From Joyebacterum sp964521425 (GTDB lineage Bacteria; Joyebacterota; Joyebacteria; Joyebacterales; Joyebacteraceae): 64,000 nt of DNA. Shown here piece by piece: positions 8,371 through 16,230 of the stretch (positions are counted from its first letter, which is position 1; each line of letters begins with the position of its first letter). A model generated the notes under the pieces. The model did no database searches, had not been told where the DNA came from, and was given only the letters and a program-made list of their open reading frames with translations. The translations under genes and the position numbers were made by a program. Where the stretch lies: positions 1-64,000 of the forward strand of contig CAZFRO010000003.1 in the NCBI GenBank assembly GCA_964521425.1, written 5' to 3'.

Positions 8371-9695
8371 TGAGCAAACACGACACAACAAGTGAGATGA
8401 CACGGGCGCTCCACGACATTGGAGCCGGCGGCGGAGGTGGGACTCACGATATGAGCGGACCGCTTCTGCCGGCCGGCAGATTCCTCGAGAGCGTCATGTC
8501 CGCGCTCAAGGCCATTCGGGCGAACAAGATGCGTTCCCTCCTTACCTCGCTCGGCATACTGATAGGCGTCATGAACGTCGTAGGCATGGTCGGCCTCATC
8601 TCCGGGGTCAACCGGAGTGTCGCGGACCTCTTCAGCTCGATGGGCACGAATTCGTTTGTCGTGACGAAGATGCCTGCCGGCAACTTCGACTACGCTCAGT
8701 ACCTTGAGTTCATGAGACGTCCCGATTTCACATATGCGGACGCAGAGGCGATCACCGAGCAGTGCCCGGCTGTAATCGCCGTCTCTCCTCAGGCGATCGT
8801 TGTCAAGAAGATCAAGCACGGATCGAGATCTACGAAAGCGATCGGCGTGCTCGGCGTCACGCCGGAGTACCAGTACGTCTCCGACGCGGATATCGGGGAC
8901 GGTCGCTTCTTCGCTTGGCCGGAATCGGACCGCAAACGGCAAGTGGTCGTACTGGGGCACCCCGTGGCTGAGCATCTCTTCGGCGAGCGGGATCCGATAG
9001 GTCAGAACGTTCTCGTGGGCAACAGACGCTTCCGAGTGGTCGGTGTGATGAGCCCGATGGGGGAGATGTTCGGTCAGAGTCTCGACGAGTACGTGATCAT
9101 TCCATTCAGGACAGTCAGCAAACTGTACGGTTCGAGGTTGATGACGAGGCTCTCGGTCAAGGCAAGAAGCGGGGAGGACGTCGACGCTGCCCTTGAGCAG
9201 GTGGAGACTACTCTGAGAATCCGCAGAGGGCTCAAGCCGGCTGAGAGGAGCAACTTCGAGATCATCACTCAGTCACAGCTGACCGAGATGTATGAGAACT
9301 TGACCAGGATCACCTGGATTGTGATGATCGGTGTGTCTGCGATTGCGCTCATTGTCGGCGGCGTGGGCATCATGAACATAATGATGGTCTCAGTCACCGA
9401 GCGCACGCGGGAGATCGGGATCAGAAAGGCCGTGGGTGCGCAGTCGCGCGATGTGCTGACTCAGTTCCTTGTTGAGGCCGCCGTGCTTTCCGGACTGGGA
9501 GGGATCTTCGGTCTCCTGGCGGCGGTAGGCTTGACCAAGACCGTCGCCTCGGCGACGCCGATCCCCGCGTCGATTGAGCTCTGGTCGATCATCCTCGCGC
9601 TCGGCGTGTCCATATCCGTCGGTGTCTTCTTCGGTTTCTACCCCGCATCGAAGGCGGCGAAGCTCGATCCCATCGAATCACTGAGGTACGAGTAG
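8367..9695 (+). CDS. MacB-like ABC transporter permease (second)
   Basis: Second FtsX-type permease, 442 residues, overlapping the first by four bases (ATGA), which suggests translational coupling. It has the same layout: helix at about 50-75 (MRSLLTSLGILIGVMNVVGMVGLISG), periplasmic MacB domain, and C-terminal helices with LIVGGVGIMNIMMVSVTERTREIG and RKAVGAQ. It has a glycine-rich N-terminal extension of about 45 residues that the first lacks. A later start at the ATG in DMSGPLL is possible. The two permeases are clearly paralogous but too different for recent duplication. Confidence 0.87.
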   Translation: MMSKHDTTSEMTRALHDIGAGGGGGTHDMSGPLLPAGRFLESVMSALKAIRANKMRSLLTSLGILIGVMNVVGMVGLISGVNRSVADLFSSMGTNSFVVTKMPAGNFDYAQYLEFMRRPDFTYADAEAITEQCPAVIAVSPQAIVVKKIKHGSRSTKAIGVLGVTPEYQYVSDADIGDGRFFAWPESDRKRQVVVLGHPVAEHLFGERDPIGQNVLVGNRRFRVVGVMSPMGEMFGQSLDEYVIIPFRTVSKLYGSRLMTRLSVKARSGEDVDAALEQVETTLRIRRGLKPAERSNFEIITQSQLTEMYENLTRITWIVMIGVSAIALIVGGVGIMNIMMVSVTERTREIGIRKAVGAQSRDVLTQFLVEAAVLSGLGGIFGLLAAVGLTKTVASATPIPASIELWSIILALGVSISVGVFFGFYPASKAAKLDPIESLRYE

Positions 9696-10976
9696 ATGCG
9701 CATGGCCCGGTGGTGTGTCAGAGCGCTGCTGCCTCTGGCACTCGCTCTCAATCCAGCAGTATCCTCGAACGTCTCTGCACAGACCGTGTCTCCCTATTCG
9801 ATTACACCGGGGAGCTCTGGGGACATCCGCTTCACTCTGGACATCGCTGCACTACCGACCGTCGAGGGAGGCAGCGCGGTTGAGATAGGCTACTCGGTCG
9901 TCCACGATGAGCTGGCGTTTCTGAAGCACGGCGACGGTTACAGAGCTCGCTACGAGATCACGGCCATTCTCTATGATAGTCGCGGCAGACAGATCGCCGG
10001 CGATTCATGGGTGAGGTCGGTGGATGTCCGAAGCTACGGCGAAACTAACTCCAGGAAGGACGCGGTGAGGGATGTCCTTCGCATAGGAGTGGTCCCCGGC
10101 TCCTACAAGCTCAAGGTAGAGTTCTCAAGTCTCAACTCCCGAGAGCGGGGCATGGCCGAGCGGCGGATAGACGTTGATGCGCTCGCAGACGGGCGCGTAG
10201 CGATCGGCACGGTCGAGTTCGAAAGAGCGGTCGATAGCCTGCCCCCCGACATTCCGGAGTTCGTTCCGAACCCCTCAAGGCAGTATGGGCAGGAGAACTC
10301 CATCGCTCGCGTGCACGTGCCTGCCTACGGAGACAGCGGGATCATCTATACGCTCGAACTCAGGGCGAGAACGCCCGACAACCAGACTCAGATGACCATA
10401 CGCGACACGGTTGTGCAGACGGCGTGGCTGACAAGACACGTACGGCAGTTCTCCGTGGTCGATTTCGAGGTCGGTGACTACATTCTTGATGTGAAAGTCT
10501 TGGCGCCCGGAGGCATCGAGACACAGATCTCTTCAACGTTCAGAGTCCTGACCTCTCCGAAGAGCTGGGGCGATGATTTCGAGAAGATGATCATGCAGAT
10601 CGGGTACGTCGCCACTCGTGAAGAGGTTGCCCGACTGGTTTCGGCGGCTCCCGATGAGCGTGACGAGGCATGGGACGCCTTCTGGAGTAACCGAGACCTT
10701 GACCCCACGACGGACTGGAACGAATTCAAGGATGAGTTTCTAGAGCGACTGGGCTACGCCAACAACCGATTTACGTCGCTTCTCGAGGGTTGGCAGACCG
10801 ACATGGGCCGCGTCTTCATTCAACATGGTGAGCCGGATGATGTTGATACCGTGCCGAGCGGACCCTCCATGCATGGCTGGGAGACCTGGTACTACTATGG
10901 TGAGCACAGGAAATTCGTGTTCGTGGACAAGTATGGCTTCGGAGACTACACGCTTGTCGAGATGACACGGATCTAG
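9696..10976 (+). CDS. GWxTD domain-containing exported protein
   Basis: Exported protein of 426 residues: signal peptide (VRALLPLALALNPAVSSNVSAQ), a middle part of beta-sandwich-like segments, and a C-terminal GWxTD domain (about 285-426) with GWQTDMGRVFIQHGEPDDV and a WETWYYYGEHRKFVFVDKYGFGDY end, the hallmark of this family. The family is known mainly from Acidobacteria and FCB lineages and its biochemical role is not established. It begins directly after the second permease stop codon, so it is probably co-expressed with the exporter and may be its periplasmic partner or cargo; that link is inference. Confidence 0.85.
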   Translation: MRMARWCVRALLPLALALNPAVSSNVSAQTVSPYSITPGSSGDIRFTLDIAALPTVEGGSAVEIGYSVVHDELAFLKHGDGYRARYEITAILYDSRGRQIAGDSWVRSVDVRSYGETNSRKDAVRDVLRIGVVPGSYKLKVEFSSLNSRERGMAERRIDVDALADGRVAIGTVEFERAVDSLPPDIPEFVPNPSRQYGQENSIARVHVPAYGDSGIIYTLELRARTPDNQTQMTIRDTVVQTAWLTRHVRQFSVVDFEVGDYILDVKVLAPGGIETQISSTFRVLTSPKSWGDDFEKMIMQIGYVATREEVARLVSAAPDERDEAWDAFWSNRDLDPTTDWNEFKDEFLERLGYANNRFTSLLEGWQTDMGRVFIQHGEPDDVDTVPSGPSMHGWETWYYYGEHRKFVFVDKYGFGDYTLVEMTRI

Positions 10977-11029
10977 GATGGTCGACGATGCGGATCCAGG
11001 ACGGTTGATGACACGGATCCAGGATGGCT
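10961..11029 (+). repeat. Three 23-bp imperfect tandem repeats at the end of the GWxTD gene
   Basis: Units at 10961-10983, 10984-11006 and 11007-11029 share the core CGGATCYAGGAYGG. The first unit carries the last codons and stop (TAG) of the GWxTD gene; the other two fill the gap to the amidohydrolase gene. The pattern looks like slippage or short tandem duplication of a gene end. Confidence 0.8.
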
Positions 11030-11042
11030 CTGGGGGGAGCAA

Positions 11043-12563
11043 GTGAGGACTCTGGTACGAGGTCGCATCCGTTCGATGGCGAGGATGGAGGAGCTGCACG
11101 ACTGGATGATTCTCAGTGACGGCGTCATCGAGCGTCTCGGCCGGGGGCCTGTTCCGGAGTCACACGTGTTGGACCTGCCCGAGCTGGATCACTCCAAAGA
11201 GACGATTCTGCCGACCCTCTGTGACTGCCACGTCCACTTCCTGGAGACCGGCCTTCTCGAGATAGACCTTGATCTCGGGCAGGCGACCCGGTTCGACGAT
11301 GTTCTGGAACTCATCCTCGATGCCTCTCGTGCACTCCCCGGACCCATGCTCAGAGCTCACTCCTTTGATCCTGATCTTCTCCCTGACGGGCGCTACCCGA
11401 CGAGGGATGATCTGGATGCGATATCGAGCGATGTTCCCATATTCATCAGACGCCGCGATGGGCACTCCTGCGCGGTCAACAGTCGAGCGATGAATGTGCT
11501 CGGTGTGAGTGACGATCTCCCCGGAGTTGAGAAAGACGAGGCAGGGCGCCCAACCGGTGTGCTGAGGCTCGAAGCCAACGGCGTCGCTGCGCTCGCATCC
11601 AGGGACTCGTTGACCAGAGACGAACGGATCTCATGCTTCCACGCCGCCGCCTGGAAGGCCGTGAGGCGGGGGATCGGTGTCGTGCACGCGCTCGTGGGAA
11701 ACAAGGATCCGAACGATTCCGACATTGAGTTGATTCTGGAGATTCAGGATCAGCTGCCGATTGAACTCGTCGTGTTCGCGCAGACGGAGGACGTCGCGCG
11801 GGTCGCCGGTCTAGGGCTTCCGAGGATCGGAGGCTGCCTTCTTCTCGATGGCTCGTTCAGCTCGGGGACCGCGGCGCTTGCGGAGCCGTACGCGGACCGT
11901 GAAGGGCGAGGTGCTCTCTACTATACGGATGACGAGCTTACCGGGTTTTTCCGGTCTGCGCACGAGCGCGGTCTCCAGCTCTCAGTGCACGCCCTCGGTG
12001 GGCGGGCCATTGGGCAGGCGCTCGCATGCTACGAGGCGGCGTGCGGACATGACTCCGTATCCTCGCGTCACAGGATAGAGCACTGTGAGCTGCCGTCGGC
12101 CGCGCACATCGCCTCCATCTTGAGGCTCGGCATAGCTCCGTGTGTCCAACCGACATTCGAACTCATGTGGGGCGGGCCCGGCGGAATGATGGAGAAGCGG
12201 CTAGGGGCGGCAAGAGCCACGCGCACCAACCCGTACAGGACACTGCTTGAGGCCGGTGTTCCACTGGCCGGTGGGTCTGACTCGTACGTGACCCCGATGG
12301 ATTCTCTCCTAGGTATTCACGCTGCCGTCAACAGGCCGAATGAGGCCGAGCGCACATCGGTCTTCGAAGCTGTCTCGCTCTTCACACGCGCCGCAGCCTG
12401 GATATCATTCGATGAGGGGAGGAGGGGGACGCTGGAACCCGGCAAGGAGGCCAGCTTCGTCGTGCTTGCGGATGACCCGTTCGAGGTTTCACAGAGCGGC
12501 ATTCGTGAGATAGCAGTCAGAGATCTCTACAGAAGCGGGCGCAGAATCGCCCTCCCGACCTAG
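11043..12563 (+). CDS. Amidohydrolase family protein (YtcJ-like)
   Basis: Metal-dependent hydrolase of the amidohydrolase 3 group, 506 residues. The metal-binding CDCHVHF motif lies near residue 62. The typical long insertion follows, with DGSFSSGTAALAEPY, HALGGRAIGQAL and the HRIEHCEL motif. The end shows GGSDSYVTPMDSLLGIHAAV and a GTLEPGKEASFVVLADDPF composite-sheet tail. The substrate cannot be told; the family includes enzymes on N-acyl amino acids, hydantoins and exocyclic amides. The GTG at 11043 is preceded by GGGGGG. It is convergent with the aspartate kinase gene, with only 21 bases between the ends. Confidence 0.85.
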   Translation: MRTLVRGRIRSMARMEELHDWMILSDGVIERLGRGPVPESHVLDLPELDHSKETILPTLCDCHVHFLETGLLEIDLDLGQATRFDDVLELILDASRALPGPMLRAHSFDPDLLPDGRYPTRDDLDAISSDVPIFIRRRDGHSCAVNSRAMNVLGVSDDLPGVEKDEAGRPTGVLRLEANGVAALASRDSLTRDERISCFHAAAWKAVRRGIGVVHALVGNKDPNDSDIELILEIQDQLPIELVVFAQTEDVARVAGLGLPRIGGCLLLDGSFSSGTAALAEPYADREGRGALYYTDDELTGFFRSAHERGLQLSVHALGGRAIGQALACYEAACGHDSVSSRHRIEHCELPSAAHIASILRLGIAPCVQPTFELMWGGPGGMMEKRLGAARATRTNPYRTLLEAGVPLAGGSDSYVTPMDSLLGIHAAVNRPNEAERTSVFEAVSLFTRAAAWISFDEGRRGTLEPGKEASFVVLADDPFEVSQSGIREIAVRDLYRSGRRIALPT

Positions 12564-12584
12564 GCCATCCGTCGGTCATGCCTG

Positions 12585-13778
12585 TCACTGTCCCGTTCCG
12601 ATAAGAGAGTCATGCAGGAGGAGTTTCGCGCGTGCGCCGCTTCCGAGGGGCAGCACAAGGAGTGCTGAGCGCCCCAGGGCCACTGAGCGGATACAGTTCG
12701 TTCCAGATCGCTCCAGTTCGGCAATGGCTCCGGTGACTACAACGCCCTCGGCCGCCCCGCTTCCCACGATCGAGACGACGTCCACGTTCATCGCGACAAC
12801 GTCGGCCGAAAGCCCGGAGACACCATCCTTCGCAGCATCGTCAGGCACAACGACCCCGGGCGGGAGGCCCGACACCACGATCTCGATCCGGTCGCCTGAA
12901 TGGGCGACGAAGAGCGGATGTGCAGCCGCTTCCATCCACGACATCATCTGGTCGTGATCAACTCTCCTGACCGACAGGAAGATCTGGTCTTCGAGGAGCG
13001 AGAGGCCGACGATTGCCGGTTCCTGCCCGTGTGGTTCCTTGAGAACGATCGTTCCGGGGGCGTCGCCATTGCTCCCGGCAATGTGGATGGCGATGCCGCT
13101 CCGCTCCGCGAAGCGGACCGCCTCCTCTTTGAGTATCCGTGCGCCCAAGCGGGCCAGCTCGGCCATGTCACCGTAGCCTATCTCGTCGATCGCGCGCGCG
13201 TCTGGCACGATACGGGGATCCGCAGTGTAGACAGCATCCACGTCGGTCAGGATCTCGCAGACGTCGGCCTTGAGAGCGGCCGCCAGCGCGACGGCCGTCG
13301 TGTCCGATCCTCCGCGGCCGAGTGTTGTGACATCTTTCGCCGTGCTTACACCCTGGAATCCGCCGACAACGACGACGTTCCCCCGCTCAAGCTCACGCAC
13401 AACCCTGAACGGTCTCACCTCCAGAACACGTGCGTCGGTGTGGCGGGTATCGGTGATTATCCCGGCCTGCGAACCGGTGAAGGAGACTGCCGCGCATCCG
13501 ATCGAATTGAGGGCTATCGCGAGAAGCGACATCGATATGCGCTCGCCGGCGCTCATGAGCATGTCAAGTTCACGCTGCTCGGGTGCGTCGGTGAAACGTC
13601 CGGCCTCCTGCATGAGCCGATCGGTCGTCTCACCACGAGCGGAGACCACGACGACCACGTCGTTTCCTTGGCTTCTGAGACCGGCCACCCTATGGGCGAC
13701 GCGCAGGACCAGCTCATGATCCTGAACAGACGTGCCACCATATTTCTGTACGATAACGGCCACGGGTCCACCTTCCAT
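12585..13778 (-). CDS. lysC: Aspartate kinase
   Basis: Phosphorylates L-aspartate, the first step to lysine, threonine, methionine and diaminopimelate. It has the KYGGTSV motif at residue 11, GRGGSDTTAVALAAAL and TDVDAVYTADPRIV of the kinase domain (about 1-255), and a C-terminal regulatory part (about 260-395) in the place of the two ACT domains, with DQIFLSVRRVDHDQMM. The length is 397 residues, typical of the monofunctional enzyme. The ATG at 13778 is chosen over a TTG at 13823 because a good promoter occupies 13795-13823. It is single on its strand, with no other lysine genes nearby. Confidence 0.9.
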   Translation of the reverse strand: MEGGPVAVIVQKYGGTSVQDHELVLRVAHRVAGLRSQGNDVVVVVSARGETTDRLMQEAGRFTDAPEQRELDMLMSAGERISMSLLAIALNSIGCAAVSFTGSQAGIITDTRHTDARVLEVRPFRVVRELERGNVVVVGGFQGVSTAKDVTTLGRGGSDTTAVALAAALKADVCEILTDVDAVYTADPRIVPDARAIDEIGYGDMAELARLGARILKEEAVRFAERSGIAIHIAGSNGDAPGTIVLKEPHGQEPAIVGLSLLEDQIFLSVRRVDHDQMMSWMEAAAHPLFVAHSGDRIEIVVSGLPPGVVVPDDAAKDGVSGLSADVVAMNVDVVSIVGSGAAEGVVVTGAIAELERSGTNCIRSVALGRSALLVLPLGSGARAKLLLHDSLIGTGQ

Positions 13779-13794
13779 GATCAGCTGTCTCACT

Positions 13795-13823
13795 CGTGTA
13801 GCACATTGTGCAGGGTGCGTCAA
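13795..13823 (-). promoter_or_regulatory. Promoter for aspartate kinase
   Basis: On the minus strand, TTGACG (13823-13818) and TACACG (13800-13795) are separated by 17 bases, with a TGC extended -10 directly before the hexamer. Transcription would start about 10 bases before the ATG at 13778. Confidence 0.5.
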
Positions 13824-13842
13824 CGTGTCTCAGGTGTCAGCA

Positions 13843-13910
13843 GGTTCGATCGGCCGGCCCATTCGACGCGTCAGTCCATTCGACGTGCCGGCACATTCGA
13901 CGCGTCAGAC
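13843..13910 (+). repeat. Four 17-bp units forming a 2 x 34-bp tandem repeat in a divergent promoter region
   Basis: Units at 13843-13859, 13860-13876, 13877-13893 and 13894-13910 share TTCGA near the start. Units 1 and 3 end in a GCCGGC-type sequence, and units 2 and 4 share CATTCGACGCGTCAG. The real period is therefore 34 bases. The array lies between the lysC promoter and the lpdA promoter, so it could hold operator sites or be a slippage product. Confidence 0.8.
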
Positions 13911-13942
13911 GGCTTGCTGCTTCGCACTCTGCGAGCCAGCGG

Positions 13943-13972
13943 TTGACACGGCAAGGCTGTGACCGATAGGCT
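13943..13972 (+). promoter_or_regulatory. Probable promoter for lpdA
   Basis: A perfect TTGACA (13943-13948) with a -10-like TAGGCT (13967-13972) 18 bases on. Transcription would begin near 13979, which favours the lpdA start at 14022 over a GTG at 13959. Confidence 0.5.
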
Positions 13973-14021
13973 TGAGCCAAAGCTCACGAGAAACGTGCTG
14001 CGCGTGGAAAGCGAGGAGTCG

Positions 14022-15404
14022 ATGCCGGAGAGATTCGATCTGACCGTGGTTGGCGGGGGCCCAGGAGGCTACGTCGCCGCCATTCGAGCTGCCCAGCTCG
14101 GTCTCAAAGTCGTCCTCGTTGAACGGGACAGGCTCGGTGGCGTCTGCTTGAATGAGGGGTGCATCCCAACGAAGGCGCTCCTTGCGAGCGCTCACGTTTT
14201 CGAGAGTATCAAGCGGGCGGGGGAGTACGGGATCTCGGTCGGTGATCCTCGCGTCGATCTGCCCACCGTCTTTGAGAGAAAAGACGCGATCGTGGCACGC
14301 CTGAGAGACGGAGTTGAGAAGCTCCTGAAGAAACGGGACATCGTCGTAGTGAGTGGCGACGGTGCGCTTCTCGAGCCGGGTGTCGTTAGGGTGATGGAGG
14401 CAGGAAGCGAGCGTCTGCTCGAATCGTCGAGCGTCATTCTCGCGACAGGGTCCACGCCCATCGTGCCTCCGGCCTTCGGCTATGATGGGAAGCGAGTCAT
14501 CACGAGCTCGGAGGCCCTCTCGATGGTGGACCTCCCCGAGAACCTGATCGTAATCGGGACCGGCGCGATCGGATGCGAGTTCGCCGGCTTCTACTCTGCG
14601 ATGGGTGTCGAGGTGGTCCTGCTCGAGATGCTCCCTGAGATACTCCCTGGTGAGGACGCGTCGGCAGTGAGACTTCTGAAAAGAGCTCTCAAGAAGCGCG
14701 GAGTGGACATCAGAACAGGCGTCAGGGTCGAGTCCCTCACACCGGGCGACACACGAGTCAGAGCCGAGATGTCCGAGGGAGAGCCCATCGAGGCTCAAGT
14801 CGCTCTCCTTGCCATGGGGCGCAGGCCGGCCGTGGAGAACTCGTGGATCCTCGAAAGCGGAATCAAGATCGAGAGCGGGGCCGTCGTGGTCAACGACCGC
14901 ATGGAGACATCACTCGAGGGTGTCTATGCGATAGGTGACCTGGTCGGGGGCTGGCTCCTGGCGCACGTTGCGTCCAGCGAGGGCATCGTCGCGGCAAGTT
15001 GCGCCGCCGGGCGCGACCTATCCATGGACTACCGTGCAGTTCCTCGCTGCACGTTCACTCATCCGGAGATAGCCAGCGTCGGCATCACGGAGGCTGCGGC
15101 CGCCGAGCAGGGTCTCGAGGTGGATGTGGGGCGATTTCCGTTCGCCGCCCTTGGGAAGGCACTCGCTGACGGTGAGACCACGGGTTTCGTGAAGGTGATC
15201 GCCGAATCAGACTCCGGTCGCATGGTCGGCGGCGTTGTTGTGGGCGCCAATGCGAGCGTGCTCGTCCATGAGATAGGCATCGCGATTGCGAACGATCTCT
15301 CTCGGGAGGACATCGCCGCAGTCATTCATGCGCACCCAACGCTGTCTGAGTCAGTAATGGAGGCCGCTGAGGCTGCTCTCGGTGTTTCCATCCACACCAT
15401 CTAG
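14022..15404 (+). CDS. lpdA: Dihydrolipoyl dehydrogenase
   Basis: FAD enzyme that reoxidises the dihydrolipoyl groups of 2-oxoacid dehydrogenase or glycine cleavage complexes with NAD. It has the FAD-binding VVGGGPGGYVAAIRAAQLG at residue 9, the redox-active disulfide GGVCLNEGCIPTK near 43-55, the NAD-binding VIGTGAIGCEFAGFYSAMG near 175, the ATGSTP motif, and the C-terminal HAHPTLSE catalytic histidine region. The length is 460 residues. GAGGAG lies just before the ATG; GTG starts at 13959 and 14003 are in frame. No E1 or E2 subunit gene is nearby, so its complex is unknown. Confidence 0.92.
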   Translation: MPERFDLTVVGGGPGGYVAAIRAAQLGLKVVLVERDRLGGVCLNEGCIPTKALLASAHVFESIKRAGEYGISVGDPRVDLPTVFERKDAIVARLRDGVEKLLKKRDIVVVSGDGALLEPGVVRVMEAGSERLLESSSVILATGSTPIVPPAFGYDGKRVITSSEALSMVDLPENLIVIGTGAIGCEFAGFYSAMGVEVVLLEMLPEILPGEDASAVRLLKRALKKRGVDIRTGVRVESLTPGDTRVRAEMSEGEPIEAQVALLAMGRRPAVENSWILESGIKIESGAVVVNDRMETSLEGVYAIGDLVGGWLLAHVASSEGIVAASCAAGRDLSMDYRAVPRCTFTHPEIASVGITEAAAAEQGLEVDVGRFPFAALGKALADGETTGFVKVIAESDSGRMVGGVVVGANASVLVHEIGIAIANDLSREDIAAVIHAHPTLSESVMEAAEAALGVSIHTI

Positions 15405-15418
15405 GAGCGCAATCGATG

Positions 15419-15443
15419 GTGCGCCCGGATAATGGGGGCGCAC
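15419..15443 (+). terminator. Hairpin after lpdA
   Basis: A perfect 8-bp inverted repeat GTGCGCCC (15419-15426) / GGGCGCAC (15436-15443), 15 bases after the lpdA stop. It has no clear T-run, so it could be a weak terminator or an mRNA 3' end stabiliser. Confidence 0.45.
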
Positions 15444-15474
15444 TTCACACGCCGGACAGGGACAGAGATCAACG

Positions 15475-15505
15475 AAGCGCCCGACTCGTGAAGAGCCGGG
15501 CGCTT
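15475..15505. terminator. Bidirectional terminator between convergent genes
   Basis: AAGCGCCCG (15475-15483) pairs with CGGGCGCTT (15497-15505), extended by CTC/GAG around a 5-base loop with one mismatch. A and T ends on both sides suit termination of lpdA (plus) and the small exported protein gene (minus). Confidence 0.65.
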
Positions 15506-15528
15506 ACTACTTGCTTCTCAAATGGATT

Positions 15529-16056
15529 CTAGCCGGCGCAACCGGATTCGGTCAGCCAACGTGTTCTGCTCTCAAGATTCATGAGCTTCACGGGCGCATA
15601 GGTCAGAGGGTCGATCCTGATCCGCTTGACACACTGGCTGTAGAGGCGCTGCTCTATAGCGGCCGTGCTCTCCTTCAGGATGATGTTCTCCATGAGCAGG
15701 TTCGGATCGGCCGATACGAACCAGAGAGATATCGTCACATCCCTGCCGTAGTCGATCAGTTCGACAATCTCGTACGTTCCATCCGATGATGTGATCTCCT
15801 CAGCGAGGAGAACGCCACCGACGTACAGCTTCACGGTGACATCAACAAGCGGATCACCGTCCAGATTCATGACCCTGCCGTCGATCGATGTTTCACTCGA
15901 TGTCGAGAATCCCGAGGCCGAAACCTGACGTCCGGGGGAAGATACCGGGGGGACTCCTGCACCGTCACTCGGTCCCACAGCGACAGCAGAGACACCGCTC
16001 ACCACAAGTAGCGCACCCACCAGGAAAACGAGTATCCACCTCATCGCTCTCTTCAC
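15529..16056 (-). CDS. Hypothetical exported protein with a carboxypeptidase-regulatory-like domain
   Basis: A small protein (175 residues) with a clear signal peptide (MRWILVFLVGALLVVSGVSAVAV). After a Ser/Pro/Gly-rich spacer it carries a segment of the carboxypeptidase regulatory-like fold (about 57-115: IDGRVMNLDGDPLVDVTVKL, then SSDGTYEIVELI). The last 60 residues match nothing I know and contain two cysteines. Its function is unknown; such domains often occur on secreted or surface proteins. It stands alone on the minus strand, divergent from the next outer-membrane gene. A start four codons later (ATG before RWILV) is equally possible. Confidence 0.7.
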   Translation of the reverse strand: MKRAMRWILVFLVGALLVVSGVSAVAVGPSDGAGVPPVSSPGRQVSASGFSTSSETSIDGRVMNLDGDPLVDVTVKLYVGGVLLAEEITSSDGTYEIVELIDYGRDVTISLWFVSADPNLLMENIILKESTAAIEQRLYSQCVKRIRIDPLTYAPVKLMNLESRTRWLTESGCAG

Positions 16057-16142
16057 CTTCCTTCCTGAAACCTCAGATTGCCCTTGATCAGGAGCCTCTC
16101 AAATGCACCGTATCAGGGGAAGTCCCGGGTGTCAACGGCAAA

Positions 16143-16165
16143 CGCCCGACGGACGCCGTCGGGCG
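16143..16165. other. Perfect 10-bp hairpin in a divergent intergenic region
   Basis: CGCCCGACGG (16143-16152) and CCGTCGGGCG (16156-16165) form a perfect stem with a 3-base loop. It lies upstream of both divergent genes, so it is not an ordinary terminator. It could be an operator, an insulator or a structure in the 5' end of the minus-strand transcript. Confidence 0.55.
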
Positions 16166-16193
16166 ACGAACGCCGCGGGCCGTGTGGGGTTGC

Positions 16194-16223
16194 TTGTGAG
16201 TGGTGAACCTTTGGTGGTATACT
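16194..16223 (+). promoter_or_regulatory. Promoter with the start codon at the transcription start (leaderless)
   Basis: TTGTGA (16194-16199) and TATACT (16218-16223) are 18 bases apart. The ATG at 16231 lies 7 bases after the -10, where transcription itself is expected to begin. No Shine-Dalgarno sequence fits between. Confidence 0.6.
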
Positions 16224-16230
16224 ACCGGCC

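Noticed and set aside
13843..13910. CRISPR array
   Set aside because: The units are directly adjacent with no spacers of constant length, there are only four, and no cas gene is nearby.
12900..13946. 348-codon plus-strand frame opposite aspartate kinase
   Set aside because: The minus strand encodes a full aspartate kinase with all motifs; the plus frame has none.
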